Of a DNA stretch of 64,000 nt, positions 46,020 to 54,962 are shown piece after piece (positions within the stretch are counted from its first letter, which is position 1; each line of letters starts with the position of its first letter). Position numbers and translations under genes: made by a program. The stretch lies in assembly GCF_017876405.1 (NCBI RefSeq), contig NZ_JAGINW010000001.1:3237203-3301202 (forward strand). The letters are read 5' to 3'. The stretch comes from Kibdelosporangium banguiense (lineage in GTDB: Bacteria > Actinomycetota > Actinomycetes > Mycobacteriales > Pseudonocardiaceae). Below the pieces are notes generated by a model. The model made no database searches. It was not told the origin of the DNA and was given only the letters and a program-made list of their open reading frames with translations.

Positions 46020-48557
46020 GTGAGGCTGCCCTGGAGGAGTGCCCCGCGCGCGGCACTGAGCAGCCCTGTGACCGTTGTCGTCGGTTTGGTGACAGGGCTT
46101 GTTCTGGCGTTCGTCGCATCCGCGACAGCGTTTTACGTTTCGGCGTCCGGGTCCGCGGCGACCCAGTACGTGGTGGGTCATCGATGTGAGACCGACAACG
46201 GCCTGCGGCTGGACGCTTCGAAAGTCGATCTGCCGCCGTCGACGGACGCGGAGGTGAAACGGATCGCGGACCGGTACGGCGCGCAGACCTACCGGACGAG
46301 GATCTTCGTGGCGAAAGGCCCGGCCGACTGGGCCTACCTGATCACGCGGGACAACGCGTTCGATAATGTCAAGGTCCTGGCGGGCGGGAATCGTGACGGC
46401 GTCTGGATTCCGCACACCGTCGCGGCGCGCCTGAAGGTGAAGCCGGGCGACATGATCGCCATCGACCGGCAGCCCGTCCTCGTCGGCGCGGTCTACGAGC
46501 GGATGACCGACCCGGTCAGCGAATACTGGTGTGCCGACCGCGGGCAGATCGTGCCCAAGCCGGTGGCCGGCGTCAACGACCCGCCTGCGCCTTTCCTTGT
46601 CACCTCCGAGTTGCTGGCGAAGCTGGGCCCCAAGCCGTCCATCGGCAGCCATGTGGACATCGTCGCCAACCGGCCACTGCAGACCCGGGAACAGATCGAC
46701 GCCTGGGCGGCCGACACGGCGGAGATGGCGCCACAGCTGGTGGCAGCGTTGAACGTCAAGCCGGCAGTCACGGACTACGCCGCGTTGAGCGCGAAATCGG
46801 CCGCGCATACTCAGGAAACGGTCCGTGAAGCCGTCCTGCCGCTCACGGTCATCAGCGTCCTGGCCGGGTTGCTGGGAGTGATCGGGCTTGCCTCCCAATG
46901 GTTGCAGCGCCGCAGTGCCGAGGTTCGTCTACTGTGGACGCGCGGAGTGCATCCGGCGGCCATCGGCGGCAAAGCGGTGCTGGAGATGGGCGGTCCGCTG
47001 CTCGCCGGCGCGATCGCGGGCTGGGCGATGGCCTGGCTGATCACACCGCTGCTGGCGCCGGCCCGGCAACTCGACGGCTGGGCGCCCGGCAGCGCCGCGA
47101 TTCTGGCCGCAATCACGTGGCTGATCGGCCTCACAGTTCTAGGCGTGGTCACGTCCATGCGTGTGCGCCGTGAGTTCAGCGCGATCGAACGCGCGCCGCG
47201 CCGGATTGTCGTGCTGGCCAAGAAGATCCCGTGGGAAGTGCTGGCCGGGGTCGCCGCGATCGTCGTGTGGACCACGAGCGCGGACCACGCCATCCAGATC
47301 GACCCGAGCAACCAGTTGCCGACTGTGAGCCTGGCCGCGCTCGCGTTCCCACTGCTGTGCATTGTGTTCGTCGTCGGCGTGGTCGCCAGGCTCGCCGGCC
47401 TGCTGTCCAGGGCCAGTCACCGGCTCAAGGGCTGGCGGAACCCGACTGTGCTGTGGGCGCTGAGAAGGACCGCGGCGCAACGGAAAGTCGCTGTGGCGCT
47501 GCTGGCGGTCGCCGGTCTGGCGATCGGTGTGATCGCGGCCGGTGTCGGTGTCGCGCAGACCGAACGTGAGTCCCTCGCCGACAAGACCTGGATGCGGGTC
47601 GGCTCGGATCACGCGATTCCGCTGGTACGCAGCGCGGCCGAAGCCGAAGGCGTGCCGGCCGGGCTCAAGGGCCAGGCCACCCGGATCGCGTTCAGCCAGC
47701 TGGTGATCAAGGGCAACATCGGTGCCCGGATCCTGATCGTGGACCCGGAGACGTTCGCCGACGGCGCCCGGTGGCGGGATCGCTGGGCGGACAAGAGCCT
47801 GACCGATTTGATGGCAGTGCTGAACAAACCGACGACCGACGGCACGATCCCGGTGATCATCGCGGGCAAGTACCCGCTGTCGGAGTTCATCTCTCCGGGT
47901 GATTACCTGTCCAAGATGCGTGTTGCCGGCACCGTGCCGAGCTTCCCGGCGACCGGCCAGTACGAGGGCATGATCATCGCGTCCTGGCGGGCGGTGAGCC
48001 CGGACATCCGGCGCGGTTTCACCCAGCAGATCCTGACCAGGGGCGATCCCGCGCAGGCCGTCGCGGTGCTCAACGCGAACGGCGACCAGACCAGCGAAGT
48101 CGTCAACGCGAGCGGTGCGACCGAGCAACTGCCGTTCCTCGTCGTCGCATGGATCTTCGCTTTCTTCATCGTGCTCGGGTTCGCGCTCGCAGCGGTCGCC
48201 GTGGTGACGCTCTTGGTGTCGGTCGAGACCCGCCGAAGGTCCACGGCTGTCGCCCACGCTTTGCTTGCCAGAATGGGGCTACGCGCCCGAGCTCTGCTTG
48301 TCACGCACCTCGTCGAGCTCGCGATCCTGGCGGGCACGGCCACAGTGGTCGGCGTCGGTGGCGGTTGGCTGATCCTGGAACTGATCACGCAGCGACTTGA
48401 CCCGTTCCCTATGCTGGCACCGATTCCGCAACCCGCGAGCCTGCAGGGTGTCGGCCTGTTGACGCTCGCGGTGGCGATCTCAGGCGTCGTCCTCGTCGCC
48501 GTCTACGCCGTCCGAGCTGCCCGGCGGGCCAAGGTAAGGGAGCTGCTCCGTGCCTGA
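46020..48557 (+). CDS. FtsX-like ABC transporter permease
   Basis: An 845-residue MacB/FtsX-family permease with a duplicated layout. One N-terminal helix (about 16-40), a large extracytoplasmic domain, a block of helices about 275-500, a second extracytoplasmic domain (about 515-690) and three C-terminal helices (about 700-835). The family moves peptides, lipoproteins or lipids, or transmits signals rather than pumping. The GTG start lacks a ribosome site; TAGTTT about six bases upstream is at -10 distance, so it may be leaderless. Its stop overlaps the first ATPase gene. Confidence 0.88.
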   Translation: MRLPWRSAPRAALSSPVTVVVGLVTGLVLAFVASATAFYVSASGSAATQYVVGHRCETDNGLRLDASKVDLPPSTDAEVKRIADRYGAQTYRTRIFVAKGPADWAYLITRDNAFDNVKVLAGGNRDGVWIPHTVAARLKVKPGDMIAIDRQPVLVGAVYERMTDPVSEYWCADRGQIVPKPVAGVNDPPAPFLVTSELLAKLGPKPSIGSHVDIVANRPLQTREQIDAWAADTAEMAPQLVAALNVKPAVTDYAALSAKSAAHTQETVREAVLPLTVISVLAGLLGVIGLASQWLQRRSAEVRLLWTRGVHPAAIGGKAVLEMGGPLLAGAIAGWAMAWLITPLLAPARQLDGWAPGSAAILAAITWLIGLTVLGVVTSMRVRREFSAIERAPRRIVVLAKKIPWEVLAGVAAIVVWTTSADHAIQIDPSNQLPTVSLAALAFPLLCIVFVVGVVARLAGLLSRASHRLKGWRNPTVLWALRRTAAQRKVAVALLAVAGLAIGVIAAGVGVAQTERESLADKTWMRVGSDHAIPLVRSAAEAEGVPAGLKGQATRIAFSQLVIKGNIGARILIVDPETFADGARWRDRWADKSLTDLMAVLNKPTTDGTIPVIIAGKYPLSEFISPGDYLSKMRVAGTVPSFPATGQYEGMIIASWRAVSPDIRRGFTQQILTRGDPAQAVAVLNANGDQTSEVVNASGATEQLPFLVVAWIFAFFIVLGFALAAVAVVTLLVSVETRRRSTAVAHALLARMGLRARALLVTHLVELAILAGTATVVGVGGGWLILELITQRLDPFPMLAPIPQPASLQGVGLLTLAVAISGVVLVAVYAVRAARRAKVRELLRA

Positions 48558-49200
48558 CGTTGTCTACGAGGTCCGCGATGTCGTGCATCGCTACCGAACG
48601 CCGTCCGGCGAGGTCACGGCGGTCAGGAACGCGACGTTCGACATCCCGGGCGACGGCTTGACCGTGCTCGCGGGCCCATCCGGCTCGGGCAAGTCCACGT
48701 TGCTGCGCATCCTCGGCGTCCTGGAACGTCCCACCAGCGGCGCGGTTTCCTTGCGTGGCAACGACACCGCCGGTCTCAGCGAACGAGCCCGCAGGTCGCT
48801 CAGGCGCCGCGTCCACCTGGTGTTCCAGAGCCCGGTCGACAATCTCTTCAGCTACCTCAACGTCCGCGACAACCTGCGGGCCGCCGCCCAGCTCGCCGGC
48901 GCGCCCGACCCGGACATCGGTCTGCTGGACCGCCTTGGCCTGCCTGGAACCGCGGACTGGGCGATCAGCGCGTTGTCCGGCGGTCAGCAGCAACGCCTGG
49001 CGTTGCTGACCGCACTGGCCGCGGGCGCGGAGGTCGTTCTGGCAGACGAACCGACATCGCAGCTGGACGCCAAGTCCGCGGAGCTGGTGATCGAGACATT
49101 GCTGGACCTGGTCAGGCTCGGAGTGACGGTGGTCGTCGCGTCGCATGACGACGCCGTTCTCCAGGTCGCGGCGAGAGTGTTCCGGTTGGGGGAGCGATGA
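48550..49200 (+). CDS. ABC transporter ATP-binding protein (first)
   Basis: A 216-residue LolD/MacB-type ATPase. Walker A GPSGSGKST, Q-loop region HLVFQSPVDNLF, signature LSGGQQQRLALL, Walker B VVLADEPTSQLD and the switch histidine in VVASHDD are all intact. GTG start overlapping the permease stop by eight bases, and stop overlapping the next ATPase start, so three genes are coupled. Confidence 0.93.
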   Translation: MPDVVYEVRDVVHRYRTPSGEVTAVRNATFDIPGDGLTVLAGPSGSGKSTLLRILGVLERPTSGAVSLRGNDTAGLSERARRSLRRRVHLVFQSPVDNLFSYLNVRDNLRAAAQLAGAPDPDIGLLDRLGLPGTADWAISALSGGQQQRLALLTALAAGAEVVLADEPTSQLDAKSAELVIETLLDLVRLGVTVVVASHDDAVLQVAARVFRLGER

Positions 49201-49847
49201 CAGCGTCGAGTACGGTTCTCAGCGTTTCTGGTGTATCGCGCAGTTTCAGCAGCCCGGTTCTCGTCGATGTCGGACTGGAGTTGCGCGAAGGCGAACTGGT
49301 CACGCTCGTGGGCCGCTCCGGCTCCGGCAAGAGCGCGCTTTTGGCGCTGCTGGCAGGTTTCGACGTGCCGGATGCGGGATCAGTGCAGGTCGCGGGCCTG
49401 CCTGAGGGTGTTTGCCCGCCCTGGTCGACGATGGCGGTGCTGCCACAGAGTTTCGGCCTGCTGGACGAGCTGACGCTGGAAGAGAACGTGGCCTCGCCGA
49501 TGCTGTTCAGCGGCGGGCCGGTGGCCGATGCGATGGCCAGGGCCGCGGATCTGCTTGGCACACTGGGGATCGGCAAGCTGGCACGGCGTTATCCGGCCGA
49601 AGTGTCCATCGGCCAGCGGCAGCGGGTGGCCTTGGCTCGCGCGGTCGCCGGCCGACCGAAGGTGTTGCTGGCAGACGAGCCCACCGCGCACCTCGACCAC
49701 GCGACAATCGAGCTGGCTGTACGACTGCTGTTGGATTTCGTGGCAGAGGGAAGCGCCTGTCTTATCGCGACGCACGACCCCACATTGACCGCGCGGGCAC
49801 ACCGCCGCTTGGAACTCAAGGAAGGACAGCTGATCACCGCCCGATGA
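49197..49847 (+). CDS. ABC transporter ATP-binding protein (second)
   Basis: A 216-residue ATPase paralogous to its neighbour. Walker A GRSGSGKSA, Walker B VLLADEPTAHLD and the ATHDP switch are normal, but the signature reads VSIGQRQR instead of LSGGQ. With one two-part permease and two ATPases, the complex is probably an asymmetric heterodimer, one half possibly degenerate. Its 3' end overlaps the methylase gene tail to tail by 14 bases. Confidence 0.92.
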   Translation: MTASSTVLSVSGVSRSFSSPVLVDVGLELREGELVTLVGRSGSGKSALLALLAGFDVPDAGSVQVAGLPEGVCPPWSTMAVLPQSFGLLDELTLEENVASPMLFSGGPVADAMARAADLLGTLGIGKLARRYPAEVSIGQRQRVALARAVAGRPKVLLADEPTAHLDHATIELAVRLLLDFVAEGSACLIATHDPTLTARAHRRLELKEGQLITAR

Positions 49848-50874
49848 AGAGATACTCCGACACGTCCCGGCGCTGCGCTGTGGCGTGTGTGCCGAACGAG
49901 TATTTGTGGTCCACCGGGCGGACCTGGACATCGCCCTTGAATTCTCGCAACAGGCCCGCGATGGTTCCGGCGTCGGGCACCGCGTTGGAGGAGTACGACA
50001 GCACGATCGTGGAATCCTTGAACTGCTTGAAGGTCTGCCGCAGTGCCTCGGTGATCGTGCGTTTGTAGGCGAACGGCGTGAATCGCTTCTCCAGCTTCTT
50101 GGTCTTGGTGTTCTCCATGATCTTCTGGTCTTTCCAGTAGACGGAGAGACCTTCCAGGAAGTGGTAGCGCTTGATGTAGTCGTTGTCGTCGCGCGGCGGA
50201 GCGTACGGTGGGTCGAGGTAGACGATGTCGTACCCACCTGGTTCCAGGGTGGACACATCGCTGCGGAATGCCCGGTTCTGTACCCCGCTGTTGAATACGA
50301 CCTTGTTGTACTCGGCCGCGCGCTCCCGGAAATGCTCGGAGAGCGGGAGCCGGAGGTCGCGCCTGCCGTCGTCGTAACGAAGATCGGTGATGGTGAAGAC
50401 TCCGCGTGGCTGCTTTCGCGCGGCGGCGAGAACGAGCGCCGATATCGCTATCGCCTGCTTGTCGTCGGTAAGCTGGGCGATATTGGACCATGCCGTATCG
50501 AGGAACTCACGGTCCTCAGCGGTGAAGTACAGGCCGTCGAAGGTTCGCCGGATGAAGTCGCGATCATCGGCCGCGGGGCCGCAGACGGTTTCGATGTCGT
50601 CCTTCGTCAGCAGGACCGTCTGGTTCACGACAGTGGCGCGGGTGATGACCGATGGGAAATTGAGGAAGTCGTTCGAGCTGACCCGATATCCCAGGGATTT
50701 CAGGAGATATGAGACGACACCGCTGCCTGAGAACGCGTCCAGCGCGGTGCGCCCGCCGATCTCGGTGAACACCTTGGCCAGGTGTGGCACCAGTTTGTAC
50801 TTGGAGCCCATGTACCTGAGCCGGGGAAAGACAGAGGTGCGTTCCAGCGCCGCACTGATGTCAGGCGTGGTCAT
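49834..50874 (-). CDS. D12-class adenine-specific DNA methyltransferase
   Basis: A 346-residue N6-adenine methyltransferase of the Dam/D12 (alpha) class. The N-terminal PRLRYMGSKYKL and SAM loop FSGSG (48-52) and the catalytic DPPY (221-224, YLDPPYAPP) appear in the class order. The ATG at 50874 is preferred to an upstream GTG six codons earlier. No restriction enzyme or other modification gene is adjacent, so it is an orphan methylase, perhaps from a prophage or an old restriction system. Its codon use looks less GC-biased than the flanking genes. Confidence 0.88.
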   Translation of the reverse strand: MTTPDISAALERTSVFPRLRYMGSKYKLVPHLAKVFTEIGGRTALDAFSGSGVVSYLLKSLGYRVSSNDFLNFPSVITRATVVNQTVLLTKDDIETVCGPAADDRDFIRRTFDGLYFTAEDREFLDTAWSNIAQLTDDKQAIAISALVLAAARKQPRGVFTITDLRYDDGRRDLRLPLSEHFRERAAEYNKVVFNSGVQNRAFRSDVSTLEPGGYDIVYLDPPYAPPRDDNDYIKRYHFLEGLSVYWKDQKIMENTKTKKLEKRFTPFAYKRTITEALRQTFKQFKDSTIVLSYSSNAVPDAGTIAGLLREFKGDVQVRPVDHKYSFGTHATAQRRDVSEYLFIGR

Positions 50875-50916
50875 CGCGCCATCATGACCCATGCCCGCGG
50901 CGCCAAGGCGGTTTCG

Positions 50917-51465
50917 TCAGGAGTAGTCGTCGCGGCGGGGCCGGCCGTCCCAGTAACGCCGCCTGTCCTCCCAGTACTTGCGGTGCTGGTTCTTCCACTG
51001 CTGGCGGTGCTCACGGTGGCGTATCTGGCGTTCGCGGTGTTCCCGCCGCGCACGCGACCAGTCGTCGCCCCAGACGCTCGCGCCGACCATCATGACGATC
51101 ACCGGTAACGCGAAGATGAACGGCGTCTTCACCGCGAAGAACAGCACTGCCGCGACAATCCAGGCCACCGGCACGATCGCCGCGTAGATCCGGGCGCCGA
51201 CGGGCGTGGTCGGACGCGGTGCGGGAGTGCTCGGCTCGGGCATCGGCGAGGCCTGGACGGTGGCCGGTGGCAGGAACGCCGGCTTGGGGTCGGGCAGGTC
51301 CTTGAACAGCGCAAGGAGATCCCCGCGGGTCTTGGAAGCCGCGACGCGGGCCGTGCGCTCGCCATACTCATCTATGTCGAGACGCCCCGCGCTCATGTGG
51401 TCACCCAACGCCTGCAGGGCTTCCTCCCGCTCGGCGTCTCCCACACGGATCTCGGGATCACTCAC
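50917..51465 (-). CDS. DUF1707 membrane protein (third paralogue)
   Basis: A 182-residue protein. The N-terminal DUF1707 domain (IRVGDAEREEALQALGDHMSAGRLDIDEYGERTARVAASKT) is followed by a proline-rich linker, two membrane helices (about 92-128) and a strongly basic, W/R/H/Y-rich tail. DUF1707 proteins are common in actinomycetes; function is unknown, with links proposed to envelope stress. It is the downstream member of three tandem copies behind the carboxylase alpha gene. Confidence 0.85.
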   Translation of the reverse strand: MSDPEIRVGDAEREEALQALGDHMSAGRLDIDEYGERTARVAASKTRGDLLALFKDLPDPKPAFLPPATVQASPMPEPSTPAPRPTTPVGARIYAAIVPVAWIVAAVLFFAVKTPFIFALPVIVMMVGASVWGDDWSRARREHRERQIRHREHRQQWKNQHRKYWEDRRRYWDGRPRRDDYS

Positions 51466-51506
51466 AGGTCAATCGTACGGCGGCGAAGCTGAGACCAACC
51501 CTGACA

Positions 51507-51950
51507 TCAGTCGTGGATCCTGCGTTTCTTGGTCACCGCCGACAGCACGATCGAGATGATCATCACCGCGAACACCACGAGCAGCGTCCACCACCAACCC
51601 AGGGTGAACCCGAGAACAATTCCGGCGGGAAGGCCGAACAACAACGACAGCCCGCCGACCACATTCATCGCGCTGGACAGCGGCGTTTCCCGGCTCGCGT
51701 CGAGCTCCTTGCGCTGATCAGGGGTCAATGGTGGTGGCTCGGCCGCGCTGAGATCCGGGTGCGGCGCGGGCAGGTCCTCGAACAGGATCTCGATCTCGGA
51801 ACGCAATATGGCCGCGCGCGCCGCGTTGTGCCGTTGCTCGTGTTCGGTGGGTGAGAGGCGGCCGAAGGAGAAGTGCTGGGCGAGCAGCGTGACTGATTCG
51901 TCCCGTTCCTTGTCGCCAATCCTCACATGCATGAACGGGCGCTGTGCCAT
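51507..51950 (-). CDS. DUF1707 membrane protein (second paralogue)
   Basis: A 147-residue protein with the DUF1707 domain (MHVRIGDKERDESVTLLAQHFSFGRLSPTEHEQR) and, after a short linker, two membrane helices (about 90-135). It lacks the basic tail of the third copy. It is separated by 13 bases from the first copy and by 41 from the third, so all are probably on one transcript. Confidence 0.85.
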   Translation of the reverse strand: MAQRPFMHVRIGDKERDESVTLLAQHFSFGRLSPTEHEQRHNAARAAILRSEIEILFEDLPAPHPDLSAAEPPPLTPDQRKELDASRETPLSSAMNVVGGLSLLFGLPAGIVLGFTLGWWWTLLVVFAVMIISIVLSAVTKKRRIHD

Positions 51951-51963
51951 GGCGGAATCCTAG

Positions 51964-52368
51964 TCAGGACGCGATCGCCAGGACGATCACGATCAGCAAC
52001 GCGGGAACCAGGGCCCACCACTCACCGAGGATCGCGGTTACCGTGACGATCGCGGCGACCGAGAACACCACGAACCCGATGATGATCGCCTTGGTGTTGT
52101 TGCGTTCCTTCTCCACCAGCGGCGCGGCCGGCTGCATCGGGATCGGGGCCCGCGCCGGGGGCGGCATGTCCCGCATCGGGTTCGGCTCGGGCAGATCGTC
52201 GAAGATCGCGGCGAGCTCCGCGCGGGTCTTGGCCGCGGCGGTGAGCGCGCAGCGCTGGTCGTACTCGGTGACGTCCAAGCGCCCTGCAGTCATGTGCTCG
52301 GCCAACGCCCGGACGGCTTCCTCTCGCTCTGAGGTGCCGATCCGGACGTTGCCGTCGCTCGGTGCCAT
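51964..52368 (-). CDS. DUF1707 membrane protein (first paralogue)
   Basis: A 134-residue protein with N-terminal DUF1707 (VRIGTSEREEAVRALAEHMTAGRLDVTEYDQRCALTAAAKTRAEL) and two C-terminal membrane helices (about 93-131). It starts 18 bases after the carboxylase alpha stop, so it is in the same operon. The sequence is closest to the third copy in the domain (AGRLDxxEYxxR), suggesting local duplication. Confidence 0.87.
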   Translation of the reverse strand: MAPSDGNVRIGTSEREEAVRALAEHMTAGRLDVTEYDQRCALTAAAKTRAELAAIFDDLPEPNPMRDMPPPARAPIPMQPAAPLVEKERNNTKAIIIGFVVFSVAAIVTVTAILGEWWALVPALLIVIVLAIAS

Positions 52369-52386
52369 ATCCCTAGTGTAGGAACG

Positions 52387-54183
52387 TCAGTCTTTGATTT
52401 CACACAGGACGCTACCTTGCGTGACCGTTTCGCCACTCGCGACCGCGAGCCCGGTGACCGTCCCCGCTTTGTGCGCGCTGACCGGGTTCTCCATCTTCAT
52501 CGCCTCGAGTACGACGATCAGATCGCCCGCCTCGACCTGCTGGCCGTCCTCGACCGCGATCTTGACGATGGTGCCCTGCATCGGCGCGGCGACCGCATCG
52601 CCGGAGACCGCGGCGGCCCCTTTGGCGCCACTGCGCTTACGCGGCTTGGCGGTCTTCGTCGCGACCCCGCCGCCACCGCCTCCACCAGCGGAAATGGCCA
52701 GGTCGCCGGGCAGTGAGACCTCGAGGCGGCGGCCGCCGACCTCGACCACCACGGTCTGGCGCGGCTCTTCCTCACCGATTTCACCCGGAGCGGTGAACGG
52801 TTCGATCTTGTTCTCGAACTCCGTCTCGATCCACCGCGTGTGCACGGTGAAGCTCTCCACAAAGGCCGGATCCCGCACGATCGCCTTGTGGAACGGCACA
52901 ACCGTGGCCATGCCCTCGACCACGAGCTCGTCGAGCGCCCGCCGGGCCCGGCGCAGGGCCTCTTCCCGGTTCTCACCGGTGACGATCAGCTTGGCGAGCA
53001 GCGAGTCGAACTGGCCGCCGATCACGCTGCCGGACTCGACACCCGCGTCCACCCGGACACCAGGGCCGTCCGGCACGACGAACGTGGTCACCGTGCCCGG
53101 CGCGGGCAGGAAGTTACGGCCCGCGTCCTCGCCGTTGATCCGGAACTCGAACGAGTGACCGCGCGGCTCGGGGTCCTCGGTGAACCGCAGGGGCTGGCCG
53201 TCGGCGATCCGGAACTGCTCACGGACCAGGTCGATCCCGGTGGTCTCCTCGCTGACCGGGTGCTCGACCTGCAGTCGAGTGTTGACCTCGAGGAACGAGA
53301 TGGTGCCGTCCTGGCCGACCAGGAACTCGACCGTTCCAGCACCCGAGTAACCGGCTTCCTTGCAGATCGCCCGGGACGAGGAGTGGATGCTCGCGCGCTG
53401 CTCGTCGCTCAGGAACGGCGCGGGCGCCTCCTCCACCAGCTTCTGGTGGCGGCGCTGCAGCGAGCAGTCCCGCGTCCCGACCACGATCACGTTGCCGTGC
53501 TTGTCGGCCAGGACCTGGGCTTCGACGTGCCGCGGCTTGTCAAGGTAACGCTCCACGAAGCACTCGCCACGGCCGAACGCCGTGACGGCCTCGCGAACCG
53601 CGGAGTCGAACAGCTCGGGGATTTCCTCCAGCGTGCGGGCCACTTTCAGGCCACGGCCGCCGCCACCGAACGCGGCCTTGATCGCGACCGGGAGACCGTG
53701 TTCCCTGGCGAACGCCACGACCTCGTCCGGCCCGGCGACCGGGTCCTTGGTGCCTGGGACCAGCGGAGCACCGGCGCGCGTGGCGATGTGCCGCGCGGTG
53801 ACCTTGTCGCCGAGGTCGCGGATGGCCTGCGGGTCCGGGCCGACCCAGATCAGCCCGGCGTCGAGCACGGCCTGCGCGAAGTCCGCGTTCTCGGACAGGA
53901 AGCCGTAGCCGGGGTGCACGGCGTCCGCGCCCGCGCGCTTGGCCACGTCCAGCAGCTTGTCGAAGGAAAGATAGGACTCGCCCGGGGTGGAGCCGCCGAG
54001 CGCGAACGCCTCGTCGGCCAGCCGGACAAAAGGTGCGTCACGGTCAGGATCCGCGTACACGGCCACACTTGCCAACCCGGCGTCCCGGCACGCCCGGATC
54101 ACCCGGACGGCGATCTCCCCGCGGTTGGCGATGAGTACCTTGTGCAGCGAAGCCAGATCCGTCGTGATTGCCGACTCGGGCAC
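52387..54183 (-). CDS. accA3: Acetyl/propionyl-CoA carboxylase alpha subunit (biotin carboxylase + BCCP)
   Basis: A 598-residue biotin-dependent subunit. Biotin carboxylase spans about residues 13-460, including [20 protein letters not shown], the glycine-rich [13 protein letters not shown] loop and [21 protein letters not shown] polyglycine linker leads to the biotin carrier domain with EAMKMEN, biotinyl Lys563. It carboxylates biotin with ATP and bicarbonate for beta subunits such as the one at 63282. The GTG at 54183 is chosen over one two codons upstream because GGAGGA is six bases before it. Followed by three DUF1707 genes. Confidence 0.95.
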   Translation of the reverse strand: MPESAITTDLASLHKVLIANRGEIAVRVIRACRDAGLASVAVYADPDRDAPFVRLADEAFALGGSTPGESYLSFDKLLDVAKRAGADAVHPGYGFLSENADFAQAVLDAGLIWVGPDPQAIRDLGDKVTARHIATRAGAPLVPGTKDPVAGPDEVVAFAREHGLPVAIKAAFGGGGRGLKVARTLEEIPELFDSAVREAVTAFGRGECFVERYLDKPRHVEAQVLADKHGNVIVVGTRDCSLQRRHQKLVEEAPAPFLSDEQRASIHSSSRAICKEAGYSGAGTVEFLVGQDGTISFLEVNTRLQVEHPVSEETTGIDLVREQFRIADGQPLRFTEDPEPRGHSFEFRINGEDAGRNFLPAPGTVTTFVVPDGPGVRVDAGVESGSVIGGQFDSLLAKLIVTGENREEALRRARRALDELVVEGMATVVPFHKAIVRDPAFVESFTVHTRWIETEFENKIEPFTAPGEIGEEEPRQTVVVEVGGRRLEVSLPGDLAISAGGGGGGGVATKTAKPRKRSGAKGAAAVSGDAVAAPMQGTIVKIAVEDGQQVEAGDLIVVLEAMKMENPVSAHKAGTVTGLAVASGETVTQGSVLCEIKD

Positions 54184-54305
54184 GCCCACTCCTCCTTGTG
54201 CGAGAAAATCCCCGGTGCTGACCTTCGGGGCAGTTTACGGCTCAAAACGGCCGCCCAACTGCGAGCAAGGCCACGGTTGGACCCTTGTCTCGCTACCCTT
54301 ACGGG

Positions 54306-54962
54306 GTGGGGCGTGGGCGTTCAGTTTTGCTAACCGTACTGCTGTCGTTACTGGTCGCGGCCGGTGCGGTGGGTGCGTCTGCCTATCTGCGGATCAAGCG
54401 GGAGGCCGCGGCGGCACCACCGAACACGCCGACGACGTCGGCGGTGCCGCAGGGGCCGGTGACTTGCCGGGTCGAACCGTGCTCGGTCATGCTGGCCACG
54501 ATCATCGGCAGCACCAAGATCGAACTGATCGCCGACGCGGGCGCCCGGTCCGGACGGCTGAGGATCGGCGACGACCGGCTGATCGAGGCGACGATCACCG
54601 GCCGGGGTGCCGTACTGACGCCGAAATCCCTGCACTGCACGGTCGGAACACTTTCCGCGTGCATGATCCGCGGTGACGTGGACGGCAACGCAATGATCGG
54701 TGAGGTCGTGGTCGGCCGTTCCGGGAAGTGGAGCGCGACCGGACAGCAGTATCTCGCCACCGGCGGCTACCTGTCGCTGGCCAACGTGCGCGGGGACGGA
54801 GCCCCCGAGGTCGTGGCCGTCCAGCGCGGTTACTTCGCGCAAGTGTTCACGCTGGACGGCGCCGAGATCGGGTGCACGGCGGTCGTGAACAAGCCGGACA
54901 AACTGCCCGGCTGGCCCACCGTGCATCCTGCGGACAACCAGCTCCGCAAGCCCTGTCCTTAG
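54306..54962 (+). CDS. Exported/membrane-anchored hypothetical protein
   Basis: A 218-residue protein with an N-terminal membrane helix (RSVLLTVLLSLLVAAGAVGASAY), a Pro/Thr linker, and a beta-rich extracytoplasmic domain with six cysteines (CRVEPC, HCTVGTLSAC, IGC, and KPC at the end). The repetitive strand pattern (LRIGDDRLIEATITGRGAV; GYLSLANVRGDGAPEVVAV) recalls FG-GAP/VCBS-like repeats, but I cannot name a family. GTG at 54306 has TACCCT at -10 distance and no ribosome site, so it may be leaderless. Divergent from accA3; convergent overlap of four bases with the symporter. Confidence 0.75.
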   Translation: MGRGRSVLLTVLLSLLVAAGAVGASAYLRIKREAAAAPPNTPTTSAVPQGPVTCRVEPCSVMLATIIGSTKIELIADAGARSGRLRIGDDRLIEATITGRGAVLTPKSLHCTVGTLSACMIRGDVDGNAMIGEVVVGRSGKWSATGQQYLATGGYLSLANVRGDGAPEVVAVQRGYFAQVFTLDGAEIGCTAVVNKPDKLPGWPTVHPADNQLRKPCP

